The translations under genes and the position numbers were made by a program. Shown here piece after piece: positions 33,548 through 46,069 of a stretch of DNA of 64,000 nt. The DNA is taken from assembly GCF_028453695.1 (NCBI RefSeq), contig NC_135781.1, positions 33,359,671 through 33,423,670 of the forward strand. The letters are read 5' to 3'. Origin of the DNA: Augochlora pura. Its lineage: Eukaryota > Arthropoda > Insecta > Hymenoptera > Halictidae. A model generated the notes under the pieces. It did no database searches. It saw nothing but the letters and a program-made list of their open reading frames with translations, and was not told where the DNA came from. Every line of letters begins with the position of its first letter. Within the stretch, counting starts at the first letter, position 1.

Positions 33548-34586
33548 AGGGTTTGCAAACTCCCGAGAAAATAGCCCTGCGCCCCGTCGTTACCCGCAGT
33601 CTCCATCGCGCCAATAGAAACGACGCTTCTTCCTTCGAAACGCTCCGCGCCACTTGGAAATCACCGCTTGAACGATGACTACGTCAAGGATGACTGTGCT
33701 ACCTGCCGCAGTGAATCACCTCTGACCGGACAAATAGTCGGTTTTGCTGACCCCGGGGATAGTCATTCCGGCCATCCGTTATATCCCGCGATACCAGAAT
33801 TCTACGGCGATTGTCGTCTCGAGCGGTGATTCACCGGGCTTTTTGCTAAACAACGTTTCACGCGGTCATCGTAATTGCTCGACGAAATATTTAGACAATT
33901 GCGACTGGTTTGAATCACCACGAAATTCTGGTGTTCAAGGGTTGCGTTTGAAAGAGAAAATAAAATATATATAACAGCAATGCGTTGCGCTGCTTATGTT
34001 AATTAAATTTAGAGTTCTTGTTAAAATAATAGCAATTATTCAACGAATACTTCTTGCTGCAGTCAACAGCAAAGAGTGACGTCATATCGTCTTTTTATCT
34101 ATCAGTATATGTAGTCGACGAATATAAATTCTTGACGATATAAATTATTTTCTTAACGCTGATATTCCAAAAGAATATTCAACAGACTTTTAAACAATTT
34201 AAAGTCTGATGGATCGCTTCTGCAACCACCGCAAGGCTAACGAAAGAACGTCGCAAAGAGCGCGTTAACCTGGAATCGAAACAGGTCAGAGTGATTCGAC
34301 TTAAAATTCAGGGAACGATCACCGCGAGGCAACGTTGCTCCTTCCCCCACAGCTGTGAACGAGATCGCGAGGAGGTTAATCGTTCGAAACGATTCGTCGG
34401 CCGATTAGCATCGTCTAATTGAAGGCCGGTGTTTCGCAATTGAAATCGGTATTATACCGTCGGATACGGCCCGATTCAATGTAAAGTAAGCGGGCGCGCG
34501 CGCGTCAAAGGCCTACACGGATCAAGTTGTTCGCGTGAGTCCCAGTTACACGGCCGCCCATGGGAAATCTCGGCGAGCATCTCACC
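33547..34586. other. Non-coding stretch
   Basis: Mixed composition. No recognised feature. Confidence 0.5.
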
Positions 34587-34626
34587 GACGAAGACGACGA
34601 CGACGACGGCGACGACGACGGCGACG
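34587..34626. repeat. (GAC)n with GGC interruptions
   Basis: About 12 GAC/GGC trinucleotides. Confidence 0.9.
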
Positions 34627-34867
34627 CAACCCCTGAGTCACTTGCAAGGCATAAGGAAACATTCTATAGATACGAGTGACTGGCGCGCACCGAGCTCCGG
34701 TAATGGCCGCGAGAATTTCCAGAAGTCTCATCGGACCCAGCCAGCGCGCCAGCGATGGTATTCTGATCCGGCAGCGAACCCGGTCGATTCAACCTTTTGA
34801 TTAAATTTTCTTCAAAGACCACAGGTAATCTTCCGCGGCTATTATCGCGATGATAATCAGCCGGGTG

Positions 34868-34868
<1 letters not shown>

Positions 34869-34922
<54 letters not shown>
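34869..34922. repeat. (CT)n microsatellite
   Basis: About 27 uninterrupted CT units. Confidence 0.95.
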
Positions 34923-34927
<5 letters not shown>

Positions 34928-35056
34928 AATAGCCTATCAGGCCCTGGTCTCTTGTAATAGGATTTCGGAGGACAGCGGGCTTCTCTCTGCCTACGATGTT
35001 GGCCGCAGTTTACCATGAATTATTCGGCTTTTTATTACGTCTCCGATCGGCGCCAA

Positions 35057-35093
35057 ACGCGAGAGAGTGAGAGAGTGAAAGAGTGAGAGAAAA
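35057..35093. repeat. GA-rich repeat, GAGAGAGT-type unit
   Basis: AGAGAGTG recurs about every 8-10 bp over 37 bp. Confidence 0.8.
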
Positions 35094-35340
35094 GACTCTA
35101 CGCGGAATGATCCGATTACTCGCCGGGGAGATTCCTCGAACAGACTTCGTTACGGGCGTCGCTCGATTTTACGGATTTCCGGGGAGCTTTGTTAGATTTG
35201 CCGTTTTTACGATTCCCCGTTTTAAACGCTTATAAAGATTGTTAATTATTATACGTCAATGTTATAACGAGTCGGACTCGCGACAAAGATCCCACGCACA
35301 AGATTTATTAAATATGAGTATTGTTAATTTTTTTGGCGTT

Positions 35341-35396
35341 GAAATAAAAATCAATTCTTCTGTTATCGAAGCTTGGAAACAAAAGCACTTAAAAGA
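35341..35396 (+). repeat. Dispersed AT-rich repeat, copy 3
   Basis: GAAATAAAAATCAATTCTTC then TGTTATCGAAGCTTGGAAACAAAAGC. The short Lys-rich frame over it is not gene-like. Confidence 0.5.
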
Positions 35397-38164
35397 CATT
35401 AAAAAGAAGAAAAGCAAAAAGGAAGCAAAAATGTTTCATAGAGGAAATTATTAATTTAATTAAAATTTATTTTTATTACGATATGAATTCGACTATGATT
35501 TTTCGAATGCGAAAGAGTCCTAACGTCATCCCTTAATGATAAACGTGAACTTTTTCGTTTCATTTTAATTAAATAAATTGCTTTAATTATATGTGGAGAT
35601 TTTAGTGTCTAACTGTCGGCGACGAACGTTTTAAAGAAGAAAGAGTGATTGTCAACGCAGTTCTAAAAGACGTCGCAGTGCAAAGTGTTTCTAGATTATT
35701 TCTACGTTCTTTGGTCTTCGCCTCTTTTGCGTACAGTGTGCGCTCGGATGACGTCGTTGAAGAACGCGAAACAATTATTTTCGGAAAATAAAAGAGTCGA
35801 GACGGCGATGAGGAGACCGTTGATTCGCCTGTTTAAACAATTGTGTTGTCGCTGTGACGTCGCTGCTAATTCGATCACGCGCGTCCGCGAATAAATTCGC
35901 GTTTCATTCGCGACTCTGGCCCAACATTTCCTAGCAGAGTCGCGCAACAATTAAAAAGCCAAGGAAAGCAACACTCGCGGAGGACGCGCCGGCGACATTG
36001 GCGCCGGTCGGTTTCAACTCGCTCGTTGCCCCGATTCCGGCGGTGAAGTGATGCCTCGCGCATAATGACATCGGCCCGGATATTTGCATCGCGGTTGATC
36101 CGGGAACGCGGTGATCAATACGAGCGAGCGAAAGAATAATTGTGTGTGCAAAAAGCGTCCGTAGGACCGGGAGGAGAACCATCGTGGCCACTCGTGATCC
36201 CATTGGCGCCCGCCGGTGTTCGTCATTAACACGGCAACCACTTCGCCGCTTCTTTTGCGAGAACCCTCTCCAACCCCTCGCTCCCCGACGACAAACCCCG
36301 TCGTCGCCCTTCGACTTATCTGCTTTTCACGCCCCGGTTATCCGTGTTCATCTGCGACACCGCGCGGACTTTTATTTGCCGGCTTTTTGCGGCCCGTAGG
36401 TTTTTGGCTCGTGCTGATTCCTAACCTATTGTCCGAGACGGACACCCGCCGCCCCGCGAGAGCCTCTCTTTCGGGGCAGGTATCGGCAGGGGGGCCAGGG
36501 GTGGCGACAGGTCCGCAAGAGGCCATACAATGGCCCCCGTCGTCGGGGGGTGCTCTGTGTGTCTCTTCTATTTCTATCCAGGGCTGGTCACGCAAAATCG
36601 CCGGCTCGTGAAGCGGACTTTTGTCCCGGGGCGGGAGCGAGCCTCTGGCTTCCTTTCCCTCCCCCGGATCCCTTTCGAAAGGTGAGAAAAGTTCCTGGAT
36701 GAGGTAACGAAGATCCTCTGCCATTGTCCTGCGAGATTAGGGGCCCTGTCGAACGCGTCTGTTTACCAGGGGACCGAAAACAAGCCTCGTCTCCTAGGGC
36801 AAATACCCTACGAAATCCTAGAAACGTTAGCTTCTAGGAGCTAAATTTCCTGGAGCGTTGATTTCCTGCATTCAACGTCCAAGATCGACTCCAAAAATTC
36901 TTGCAGTATTAGCGTACACTGGAGCTTCGTTTATACGAAGATTTTTGCAATACACTAATATAATACGACGAGGTTTTAATTATTTGAAGAACCCTAGGTA
37001 ATTCATGTAATTGCAGTGAACAACCCTCGGCAGTCCATATAATTGCACTGAATAAGCCGATTATGTGAACTTACTTGTCACCCTTCCGGCTTATGTGAAC
37101 GAAGCATGACTGTAATTTCGTTAATGGAATTGAAACTGGAAGATTAATATTATTATGGTGGATAATGTGGATAGAATCTCTGTGGGCTGAATTTTATTCT
37201 GAAATATCTATCTGCAGACAAGTTGCAAGATATTTAGTCTAATATTTTAGGTTAATGGTTCTGATGATATTTTTATTATCTCAGACTGTAATTAATACTA
37301 TAAAATATGAGATATAAGAAATGGAGAAATATAAAATATAGAAAATCAAAAATATAAAATATAGAAAATAAAGAAATATAAAATATAATTAGGGGTATAA
37401 TATTGAAAATAATTAAGGGTATAATATAAAATAATGTTCTATATTATATAATTAAGGGTATAATTAAGACGTATACGTCATCTCGAAAGAATCTAAAATT
37501 ATCAAAATAATCATTGCCTTCTCAGACACGATTTAATTGTCAATTAAATAATAAATTATTCACGATCCAAATAGAATTGTTTGCCAATGAAAGCTTGCTA
37601 GAGATTCGTAATAAACTACTTCGTCAAATCTTCCAATGAAAGACAATTATCGTTTCCCCGTCGCATCGTCGGAATCCTCGAACAATTGAAACATAATTAC
37701 CGAATGAAATATACACAGCGTTCAAATAAGCACCGCCCCGCGGCTACCTGTTGTCTCGCGTTAAAATAATGAAGTCGAGTAGGGCGTCGTTAATAATTTA
37801 GTTATTTCGGTTTCCATTCGAGGCTCTACCGGAGCCAGTTTTCTCGCGGTAAAAATTTGCCTCTTATCCGAATTGAATGTGGATCAAGTCCGGGCACAAT
37901 CTTGTTAGTAAAACGAGAATTTGTTTGATTCCCGTGTGTAAAGCGATCCATGTAAATTTTCAATTACACGATCGGAAAGGAAAATACGAACGAACGTTTC
38001 GCATCGCCGCAAAATTGCCCGCGTTTTAATTAAACGAATCAGCTTAAAACACGATGTTATTAGCAAATGGATTACTTGATTTCCACGCGGAAGGAAGCCG
38101 ATTTCTGTGCGCTCTTACGAATATTTCAATGAAGTCTTTGTTCGAGTATCGTGGAGCGGAGATG
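35397..38164. other. Non-coding stretch
   Basis: GC-rich 35890-36760 with overlapping frames up to 131 codons and no recognisable domain. 36960-37500 is AT-rich with repeated AATATAAAATATAGAAAA (37325-37390) and AATTAAGGGTATAAT (37388-37460). 37500-38160 looks unique. Confidence 0.5.
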
Positions 38165-38424
38165 ATATTTTATGGATCGTGCGAGACCACGGGATAAATT
38201 ATGTGTGCATTTATTCGTGGATAAAATATGGAGGTGATCGTCGACACCTACGATTTTAGGTTAAACAAAGCGAAACTCTTCTTACATTCTGGATCTAGTT
38301 TATCTTGTAGTCACTATTTTATGAATCATGCGAGACCGCGAAATAAATTAAATATACGTTCATTCTTAAAATATAGAAATGACCATTGACACCTACGATT
38401 TTAGGTTAAGTAGACCGAAACTCT
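38165..38424. repeat. Diverged tandem duplication, ~145-bp unit
   Basis: TTTTATG.ATC.TGCGAGACC and GACACCTACGATTTTAGGTT occur in the same order at 38169/38243 and 38318/38388. The copies are perhaps 75% alike. No coding sense. Confidence 0.75.
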
Positions 38425-38696
38425 GGGGACGAGTCTTTGTATTAAAAAGATAAATACAGTATCTGCTATTCCCTTTTAAACCAAGCAACTCTCGCATCGA
38501 ACAATTTATTGCACGGACCACCTTGTACATCTCTCCCCGATAAAAATATCTGGGGACGCGCACCGACAATTCCAAAAAGATCGCCAAAGCGAGGCAGCTA
38601 ATGGCTCATTTTTCTACGAAGAGATTTCCGTTCGCCTAACCCCATTTCGAGCATAGCGCGCATCGTCAGCGAGCAGGATATCTCGTCGAAATAGAA

Positions 38697-38719
38697 AGAG
38701 AGAGAGAGAGAGAGAGGGA
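38697..38719. repeat. (GA)n microsatellite
   Basis: About 11 GA units. Confidence 0.9.
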
Positions 38720-38895
38720 GGAAGGAAAAAAAAGAGAACGGGAAGCGGGTGCTGGCTCTCGGAGGATCCGAAGTTCCGCGGAAGTTGGAATCATCGAGAA
38801 ACAGGTCCAAACGGCATGCATTAGATGTTTGCACATTCACGAGTTCTTTCGGCAGCGATGCCGGCAAACGGTTGGAGCTTTGGAAGCTCCGGGAA

Positions 38896-38973
38896 CTCTC
38901 TCTCTCTCCCTCTCTCTATCTATCTATCTATCTCGCTCTCTCTATCTATCTATCTATCTCGCTCTTTCTCTCC
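38896..38973. repeat. Compound (CT)n/(CTAT)n microsatellite
   Basis: A CT block, three CTAT units and CTCG, then the same pattern again: a 34-36 bp duplication of a compound repeat. Confidence 0.9.
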
Positions 38974-39384
38974 CCGACCGGTATTGTATGTAGCGAAGCG
39001 TGGTAGCTCGTAAGTTTCGGCCAAGTTTCAGCCAGCGTCAAACAGCAATGGCCCGAAATTCGCACAATACGACTCCGAAAGGCATTCAACTTTCTTCGCG
39101 GAAAAGCGGGACGCCCCCGGTCGCGCGATTCCGTCGAAACGCTCTCTATCAACTTCTCGCTGAGCGCTGAACATTAATTAGCGCGCCGGTTTTGCACCGT
39201 GCGATACGCGATCGCCGAAAAACGGTCACCCGGATCGGGACTTTCGCTAGTTGCTTCGCTTAAATCGATCTTAAATACGAGATAAATAAATAATAGGAGA
39301 TAAATAAATTTTGAGTTGAAAGCCATAATATCTACTGGAAACGATGTGCAATGTCAGGGGTAAAAATATATAGAAGTTGCACTG

Positions 39385-39655
39385 AATAAATCGCGATTTT
39401 TTTGGAATATATTGTTAACAAAGTTAGGACTGAATTGTTGCAAAATTAATTAAAAATAGATGGAGGTTAGTTTGAATTATTTCTGAAAAAATTGTGTTGA
39501 ACTTGAAATGTCAAGATTATCATGAATTTATTTTAGATAAATCGCGATTTCTTTGGAATATATTCTTCTTTTGCGTTAGGACTAAATTATTGCAAAATTA
39601 ATTAAAAATAGATGGAGTTTAGCTTGAACAACTTTTTTGAAAAATCATGTTAAGA
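39385..39655. repeat. Diverged tandem duplication, ~151-bp unit
   Basis: TAAATCGCGATTT.TTTGGAATATATT and GCAAAATTAATTAAAAATAG then ATGGAG recur in order, starting 39387 and 39538. Confidence 0.8.
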
Positions 39656-41473
39656 TTAGCATGAATGTTTAATTGTAGAAAACTGTTCATACTAAATTCT
39701 ATATATTTTTCTAAAATATTTTAGGTTATGTTTTTTAACGTAAGAGAATATCATCGCTATATTTTAGCATAGTTAACTACATAGTACAGTATAGTTCAGT
39801 ATAGCATAAAATATAGCAGCACATACTATAAAGTACAGTTTATAAACAGCAGAATATTATAATATAACATAACCATATAATTGTAACCACGACATCATTC
39901 CGCATAATCTTTTCGCGCGTCTAATTCAGAAATCATTTCATTGAAATAAAGTCGCCAATATTAATCATTTAAATAATGAACAGCTCCAGGCGCAAAACTA
40001 ACAGGTCTCCATATACTTATCGCCGTCGTTGTGTACAGTTTTCTCGCGCGGTAAACCGGAAAATCCGTCCGGCAATCGCGATATTAATCGGCGTGATTTC
40101 GCGACGGCTGGGAAAAATTTCCGAATTACAGGTCGCGAAAATTGAATTTGATTAATATGCAGCAACGTGGCAGAAAAGAGAGGCGAAGGAGAGAGAAGGG
40201 GGGAAGGGGGAGGAAGGGAGGAACGAACGTCGAGAGCACGCGGCGGATAACAGCCGCGGAATCGATAATAATTTGCCCCGCGTTTAATGGGACCGTAATC
40301 AACGACCGGTCTCGCGAAACCGCGCTTTTGTCCGCGGATTTAACTGGCATTTTTCCCTTATTACTTTCGTGTGACGATTCTCCAGGCGTGCGTAGCCTTG
40401 TTCCGCGAGCCAACGCGACCTAAATATCGCGCGGCCACGGAAAATTGATCATTCGTCCTGCGGAGCCGCTTTCAAAATTCCGGTGTTCGCCGACCACGAA
40501 TTTCTCAACCGAAATGTCCGCCGCAGAACCATCCACCCCCCCATTCGCTATAATCTCTGCTAACAAACAAAGTTCCTGCGATTTTTTTGGTCGATAAAGA
40601 TAAATGACACTTGCGAGTACCTTGTTCGCTAAAAAATTGGCACACGTGACCTTGCCGTTTGATTCACAGGGCAGGGATAATTATCGAGGTCTGACGAATG
40701 GATAAACACTGCCTCTTAGTCGTACACCTTATTGCGAAGGTTGAAGTTAATGCTAAATTATCGCGAAGGTTAAAAAAGCAATTTCGAAATTGAGGCGTTT
40801 ATTTCGAAAGTGACCCAAGTCCATTTATTTTATTTTAAAATTCGGATGTTTAAGCATTTTAAGTTTTAATTAATTTTAAAATATTGGTGTAATGTTAGGG
40901 TTACTGCGTTTTTATTATATCTTGTTGTTTCTTTGAATTGTTATGCGTGTCAATAATTTTTAACAGGCTATAAATTTAGTATTAATTGTTTAGTATTAGT
41001 TACGGGGCATGTCGGTAAATGATGGCAGTATGAACCTTCCATTGACATTTTTTAGTATCCCTCTAGATTTCTGGTTAAATAAAATCAATAATTCTTAAAC
41101 CAAAAAAATATATACCAGAAAAACTTTGTCCACTATATTTTATGAAAATAACAATATCGTTTACTTTTTGAGCAGTTAGGCGATCTCCCAGAAGAAACTC
41201 CATGAATTTCCAAAATTATAAAGTCCGCGAGGGGAACTTATTTGCAACTTGTTGAGGGGTATGAATAATTATGGCACAAAGGAGGGCTCGCCAAACGAAA
41301 AACTCTTGTTCTACGTCACAAGAAATTGCTCGCTAGGCTGCAGTTTAAACTTTGTGGTACCGGATTGTCTAATGCAATTTTAATTGTCATAGAAAATAAT
41401 TTAAAACATCCTCCGCTATCAGCTTATTAATACAAATTAAATCGCACGCCATACGATCCTCTGGACCGTCGTA
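39656..41473. other. Non-coding stretch
   Basis: AT-rich 39660-39900 with AGTATAG/ACAGTATAG motifs (39780-39840). 40180-40225 holds several G runs. 40550-41470 is AT-rich. No gene recognised. Confidence 0.5.
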
Positions 41474-41734
41474 TTAACCCTTTGCACTCTGGATTGATGA
41501 CTCCGAGGCACCGCTAAGATTGTTGCAACACGTTTTAAAATAATTTTTATATTATAAAAAATTAGATTTCAAAAATGATATAAAAGTACAACTTTTATCG
41601 CGCGAGTTGCCATATTCAATTTTATGCGCATAAAATACATCTTGTAATTACATTTCGTATAAAATGGAAATGCTACATATTAGATAAGTTATTTTAGAAT
41701 TACAGTACAAACGGCTTCGAGTGCAAAGGGTTAA
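41474..41734 (+). mobile_element. TTAA-flanked miniature element, family A, full copy (261 bp)
   Basis: TTAA then CCCTTTGCACTCTGG on the left and GGCTTCGAGTGCAAAGGG then TTAA on the right. The family blocks TGACTCCGAGGCACCGCTAA, AAAATAATTTTTATATTATA and ATAAAATGGAAATGCTA occur in order. It is the longest simple copy and, with perfect TTAA on both sides, perhaps the best-preserved one. Confidence 0.85.
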
Positions 41735-43003
41735 TTTTATAGAGCCGGCTCTCGAAACTCCGTTTGAAGCGAGGCGCGTCGGCGGCGGCGGCGGTGTGTC
41801 CGGTGCTTCTCAGGTGTCCTAGAAGCATAGCATGCACCGGGGGGTATCTTTCCGGAGGATAGCCCCGAAAAGTCCCGGAATCGCCGCGGAGGTGGTCGCG
41901 TGCACCGACTGACCTCGTTCCCTCAGCAGAGTCACGTGGTCTTGTCCGTTAATTTCGGCATCCGCGAGCTCGGAACAGCGAGCACGGAGCGGCGAACGAG
42001 AGCCGTGAGCCGGGGCTAGGCCCATGGGACCCGGGTCCGACCGCGGAATCTGAAAACCGTGGGGCTCGGAAGAGGGAAACTGTGCCATCGCGTCGTTGGC
42101 AGATTAAAGCGAGGACGTCGGTCTTTGATCCGCGGCAAGACGCGCCGCTAAAAAGAGGGAAGGCGAGCGTGAAACGCGACCGCTCGGGGACACGCCGCGC
42201 TCTCTCCGGAGGCTGATCTTTAGCGCGCGGGCAACGACAATCGAATGGAGCAACGACGTCGCAAAAGACGACGCTGTGAAAAAGTCAGAGGACACTTCAA
42301 TCAACGCAGAATCTATGGATGGCAGGATCTATACTCACAGGAACGAGGCAAGAATTCCTCATGGTGCTGGTGGTGGTTGTCGACGATGACCCGATCCTCC
42401 GTGCTTCCTGCTAGTCGCTGCACAACTTCCGACACCAAAAGCGACACCGAAAAACCGCTCGACACTGTGTCCCTTTCGTCAGAGATCCTTGGCTTGCCGC
42501 CGCGTACACACTGCACCGTCCGAGGTAGGGCGCATCGAGGAACCAGCCGCGACCCTGCCGTGCGACGCAACGATCTCACCCTGCCTGTCTCACTTTAAGC
42601 ATACAACACTTGTCACCCTTGCTCGCGCATCGCCACTTCCCGTGCCACGTGACAGCGAGGACCTGTGTCCACCGGACGGTCGAGACTAGTTGTTTTCTTT
42701 TTTTTCTTTTTTTTTTTCTCGTTTCAGGGGAGGACCACGGACGATCGTGTCGTCACTGGGAATACGATGACGTTCGCGGCGCGATCCGTCGATTCAATCG
42801 AGGGGGGGAGGGGGTTGATATCCCTCCGGTGCTGTACACGGTACCGCGAAGCGCACGTGACCGCGATGCTCGCCGATGTCGTCGGGCCGAAGTGCGCCGC
42901 ACGAGTGTCGGCCTTAACGTCTCGAAAGCGCTTGACGTTGGCGCCCGTGCGGCCAAGGTGGGGGCTGGAGGGGTTCGCGGAGAAACACAGTCTGCCCTTC
43001 CGA
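41735..43003. other. CpG-rich block, no gene recognised
   Basis: Very GC-rich with (GGC)n near 41779-41795 and a T-rich tract near 42692-42725. Long overlapping frames on both strands (up to 223 codons, + strand from 42610) end in Pro/Ser/Thr low complexity. The composition suits a promoter-type CpG region, but no start site is certain. Confidence 0.4.
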
Positions 43004-43023
43004 CCCCCCCCCCCCCCCCCCCC
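43004..43023. repeat. (C)20 homopolymer
   Basis: Uninterrupted C run followed by CCA/CCG-type triplets. Confidence 0.9.
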
Positions 43024-43158
43024 TCCACCACCGCCACCACCGCCGCGTCTAACCAACGCCAACTCCAACCCTCTGCGCCCCCACCGGCGCTCTCGCTGCC
43101 TCTCTGTTTCTCTTTTTGTCGGTTTCTAGTCCCCTCCCTCTCCGCCCCTCTTCCTCCC

Positions 43159-43205
43159 TTTCTCTCTCTCTATCTCTCTTTCCCTCCACGTATATCTCTC
43201 TCTTT
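43159..43205. repeat. (CT)n with TAT interruptions
   Basis: Three CT blocks over 47 bp. Confidence 0.85.
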
Positions 43206-43451
43206 CGCGTTCTCCCTCACCCCTCGGCGTACCGCCGACCCCACGTCCACCCACTTCGCGTTGGTGCCGAGGTTGGAATAAAGTGCTGCCGTAGGGGTGG
43301 TTTGGCCGCACGACCAAGGAGCGGTCGTAGTGGGGGGGAAAAGAACGAGAGAAACGGAGAACCGGGCGAACGCGGACGCGAGAGAGAGAGACGGGACGAC
43401 GTATAGCTTGTGGCGATCGCTGGTACAGCGTCGGGACTCGTTTCACGGGCA

Positions 43452-43460
43452 GGTGAGAGG
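43452..43460 (+). other. Candidate splice donor (GGCAG/GTGAGAG)
   Basis: A good 5' splice-site match at the downstream edge of the CpG-rich block. If real, the preceding GC-rich sequence would include an untranslated exon. There is no independent support. Confidence 0.15.
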
Positions 43461-43920
43461 GTTGCGCGTAAAGGGGGTGTTGTTTATTTCCTTGGAAGTG
43501 CCGCTAGTCTTCGAGAGGGCCGGCCGGGAATTTTGGGGGGGGAATACGGGTGTGATGTACAGTTTCGGGCGTGGAGTGTAAGACGAAGGGAAAATCGTGC
43601 GTGTTCCGCTGTTACGTTTGCATTCGGATGCCTTTCGGGTTGCATCGCTCGGGAGATTCTCGGTAAATTTCTGCGATTCGGTTGATGGACGTTCGTTTCT
43701 CGTTTTAATCTCGCCGCGGCTTCGTTTCTTTGCAAAGCGGTGATTCATCTTGTTTGGACCTTGTTTAAGAGAGTGTTGCTTGGATGGTGGATGGTTATTT
43801 GCAGATTGCACGTTTCGTTTCGATTTGTTGCTGGTTTTCTTCAATTCTGATTTTTAAGTGGTTTTTGCTGTGGTCAATTCATTGAAGGAACAATTTTTGT
43901 TGGTTATGTTGCTGGTATTA
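43461..43920. other. Non-coding stretch
   Basis: No recognised feature. Confidence 0.5.
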
Positions 43921-44180
43921 TTTATTGTGCAATTTATATTGTGTAATGTATTATAAATTTTATTTTATTGTATGTAATACTTTATATTATATTGTATACT
44001 ATACTTTACATTATATTATACAATATATTATACTGTATATTATATTGTATGTCATACTGAATGACGTACTGTATGCTATACTTTATGATGTACTCTATGT
44101 TATATAGTATATTATATTGTATTTTACACTGTATATTATATTTCTTATTATACTTTACATTATATTATATATTACATCAT
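43921..44180. repeat. Degenerate TATATTGTATAC-type AT array
   Basis: Irregular repetition of ATTATATTGTATA, TACTGTATATTA and similar words over about 260 bp. No fixed period. Confidence 0.7.
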
Positions 44181-46050
44181 TTTATGTTTTAAAAATAGTT
44201 ATAAAAATTATTATTGTAAAATTGCCTCTTCACAGTACCAAATAATATTTATAGCACTCTTCTAAAAATTTCTATAAAGATTTGTCAGACCTCAGTCGCT
44301 TAAATACATTACAAAGCTATTTACTAGTCAAATAAATTATTCTCCACAATAACAAATAATCGTCCAATGGCGATCGAACAGATCAGTGGAGCAAATGAAA
44401 GGAAGAACTAGAACTAGAAGGATTAAAGTATCGCGTGGCACAGGCTAAAACACTCTCTTAAAGCAATTCGTTCCGAGCGTCTCCTTCGGTCCTTATCCTC
44501 CGCCGCGTGTGCTTGCCCGCGCAAGCGAGCCACTCTTCTTTACGACGATTCTTAAACGCGGTGAGTGACGCATCAGGAGATCCGAGGACAATGCGATAAT
44601 CTTCGCGGGATTGACGGGGGGGAGATGGGGATGAGGATGCCGCGGTTGCGTTACAAGGGAGGTGGAACACACAGGTCGAGATAAGGTAGTGTATTATGCT
44701 CTTGGGGGTTGTGTTTCTGGAACAAAGGAGGGAATTTCGTTCTGAGAAACTTTTCAGTTTGCCGCGCGCGTCGCTTAAGTCTGGTCCTGGGTCCTGGAAC
44801 TTTCTGGTAATTATTATCCGTTGTACTAGGCGTTACAAAAGGACGCGGCGAAGTTTGTCGCGAGAAAGCGGGAACGTAGGATAATCCTCTCGGCACCCTT
44901 GCCTATCGAAAAGAATTGAGAGGACTCCTATTCCTTGGCCTGGATACTTCAACACTGTTCGAATGACATATACCTTAAAATTTTTATAGTTTTTAAAATT
45001 ATCGGGCAATGTTTATCCATCGCTTGCGTTGCCTAAAAATTAATTAAAATATCCATAGTTCATGAAATATTCTGACATGATGAAGTATGAAAATTCTGTC
45101 AATATATAATTAAAAATAAAAATTTGTCCCCCTGCATGGTTAGGTAATTTCAGAGTTTATTTCTTTTTGATTTATATCGAAGGTTATTTAATTGCGTGGA
45201 TCAAATAATTAATTAAAAAATGTTCTTATGTCACATATTTTAAAGTCCACATGTCTTCTTTCGTTCTTCTGTACTAGATAATTCAGTATTTATTTCTGTA
45301 TCTTTAATTCTGTGGAATAAAAAATTAATGGATCTAGATATAATGAAAGAAATGTTAAATAATTTCTATAAAAAAGTCATAATATATCTTAATGCTTTAA
45401 AAAATAATTATTTCAACTCTACACGAAATTTATTACATAATTTAATAGATCGAATTACATTCGAAATTTTCAAACACGTGCAAATGTTGTAATGTTGTAA
45501 TATAATAAACAATTTTCGTAGTACATTTTTATCTGAAAAGTATTTGACTAATACCGCCTTTCCTGCGGAGAGTAAAAGAGCCAGTATTGAATGGAGTATG
45601 AAAAATACACCGTTAAAAGTTGGAAAATTAATGGACTATAAAATTATGATTCATGAAACGGCTGGCTATAGAGTGCAATTTCATTAGCCATTAGCCATTA
45701 CCATTCGATGAAACTTTCATCTGTTACACCTAAATATAGCTCATTCATGGATCGACGTCATCCTGCAGCAACTTAAAACTCTCTAAATCAACGCTCACCG
45801 TTTCCATAATATAATCATAGAATCTAATTAACATTGATCCATAATAACAGCTTAAAACAAGCGACGAATTGGAGCTGAAAATTATTTATAAAATACTAGT
45901 TTCTATTCTTCCACATATCATTGTCAAGAAATCCTTGATAATTAATCAGAAATTCGTTTAAAAATCGATAAGAAATTTTTTGCATATAAGAATAAATTAA
46001 CATTGACTCGAAGACTTTTATTTTAAACCTAAAAACATCCAGCCCCAAAT
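44181..46050. other. Non-coding stretch, AT-rich 44950-46020
   Basis: 44400-44900 is GC-rich with no recognisable exon. The remainder is AT-rich without clear repeat boundaries. Confidence 0.5.
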
Positions 46051-46069
46051 GGACGTCTTTAAGACGTCC
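46051..46069. repeat. GACGTC near-palindrome
   Basis: GGACGTCTTTAAGACGTCC is a 19-bp near-perfect palindrome. Related words occur at 49530-49625 and 55040-55215. Confidence 0.6.

Noticed and set aside
35239..35454. 71-codon Lys-rich + frame
   Set aside because: It overlaps the dispersed AT-rich repeat also seen at 30858, where the frame is not kept.
42610..43281. 223-codon + frame
   Set aside because: The second half is Pro/Thr/Ser low complexity from the poly-C and CT tracts. The first half has no recognisable content.
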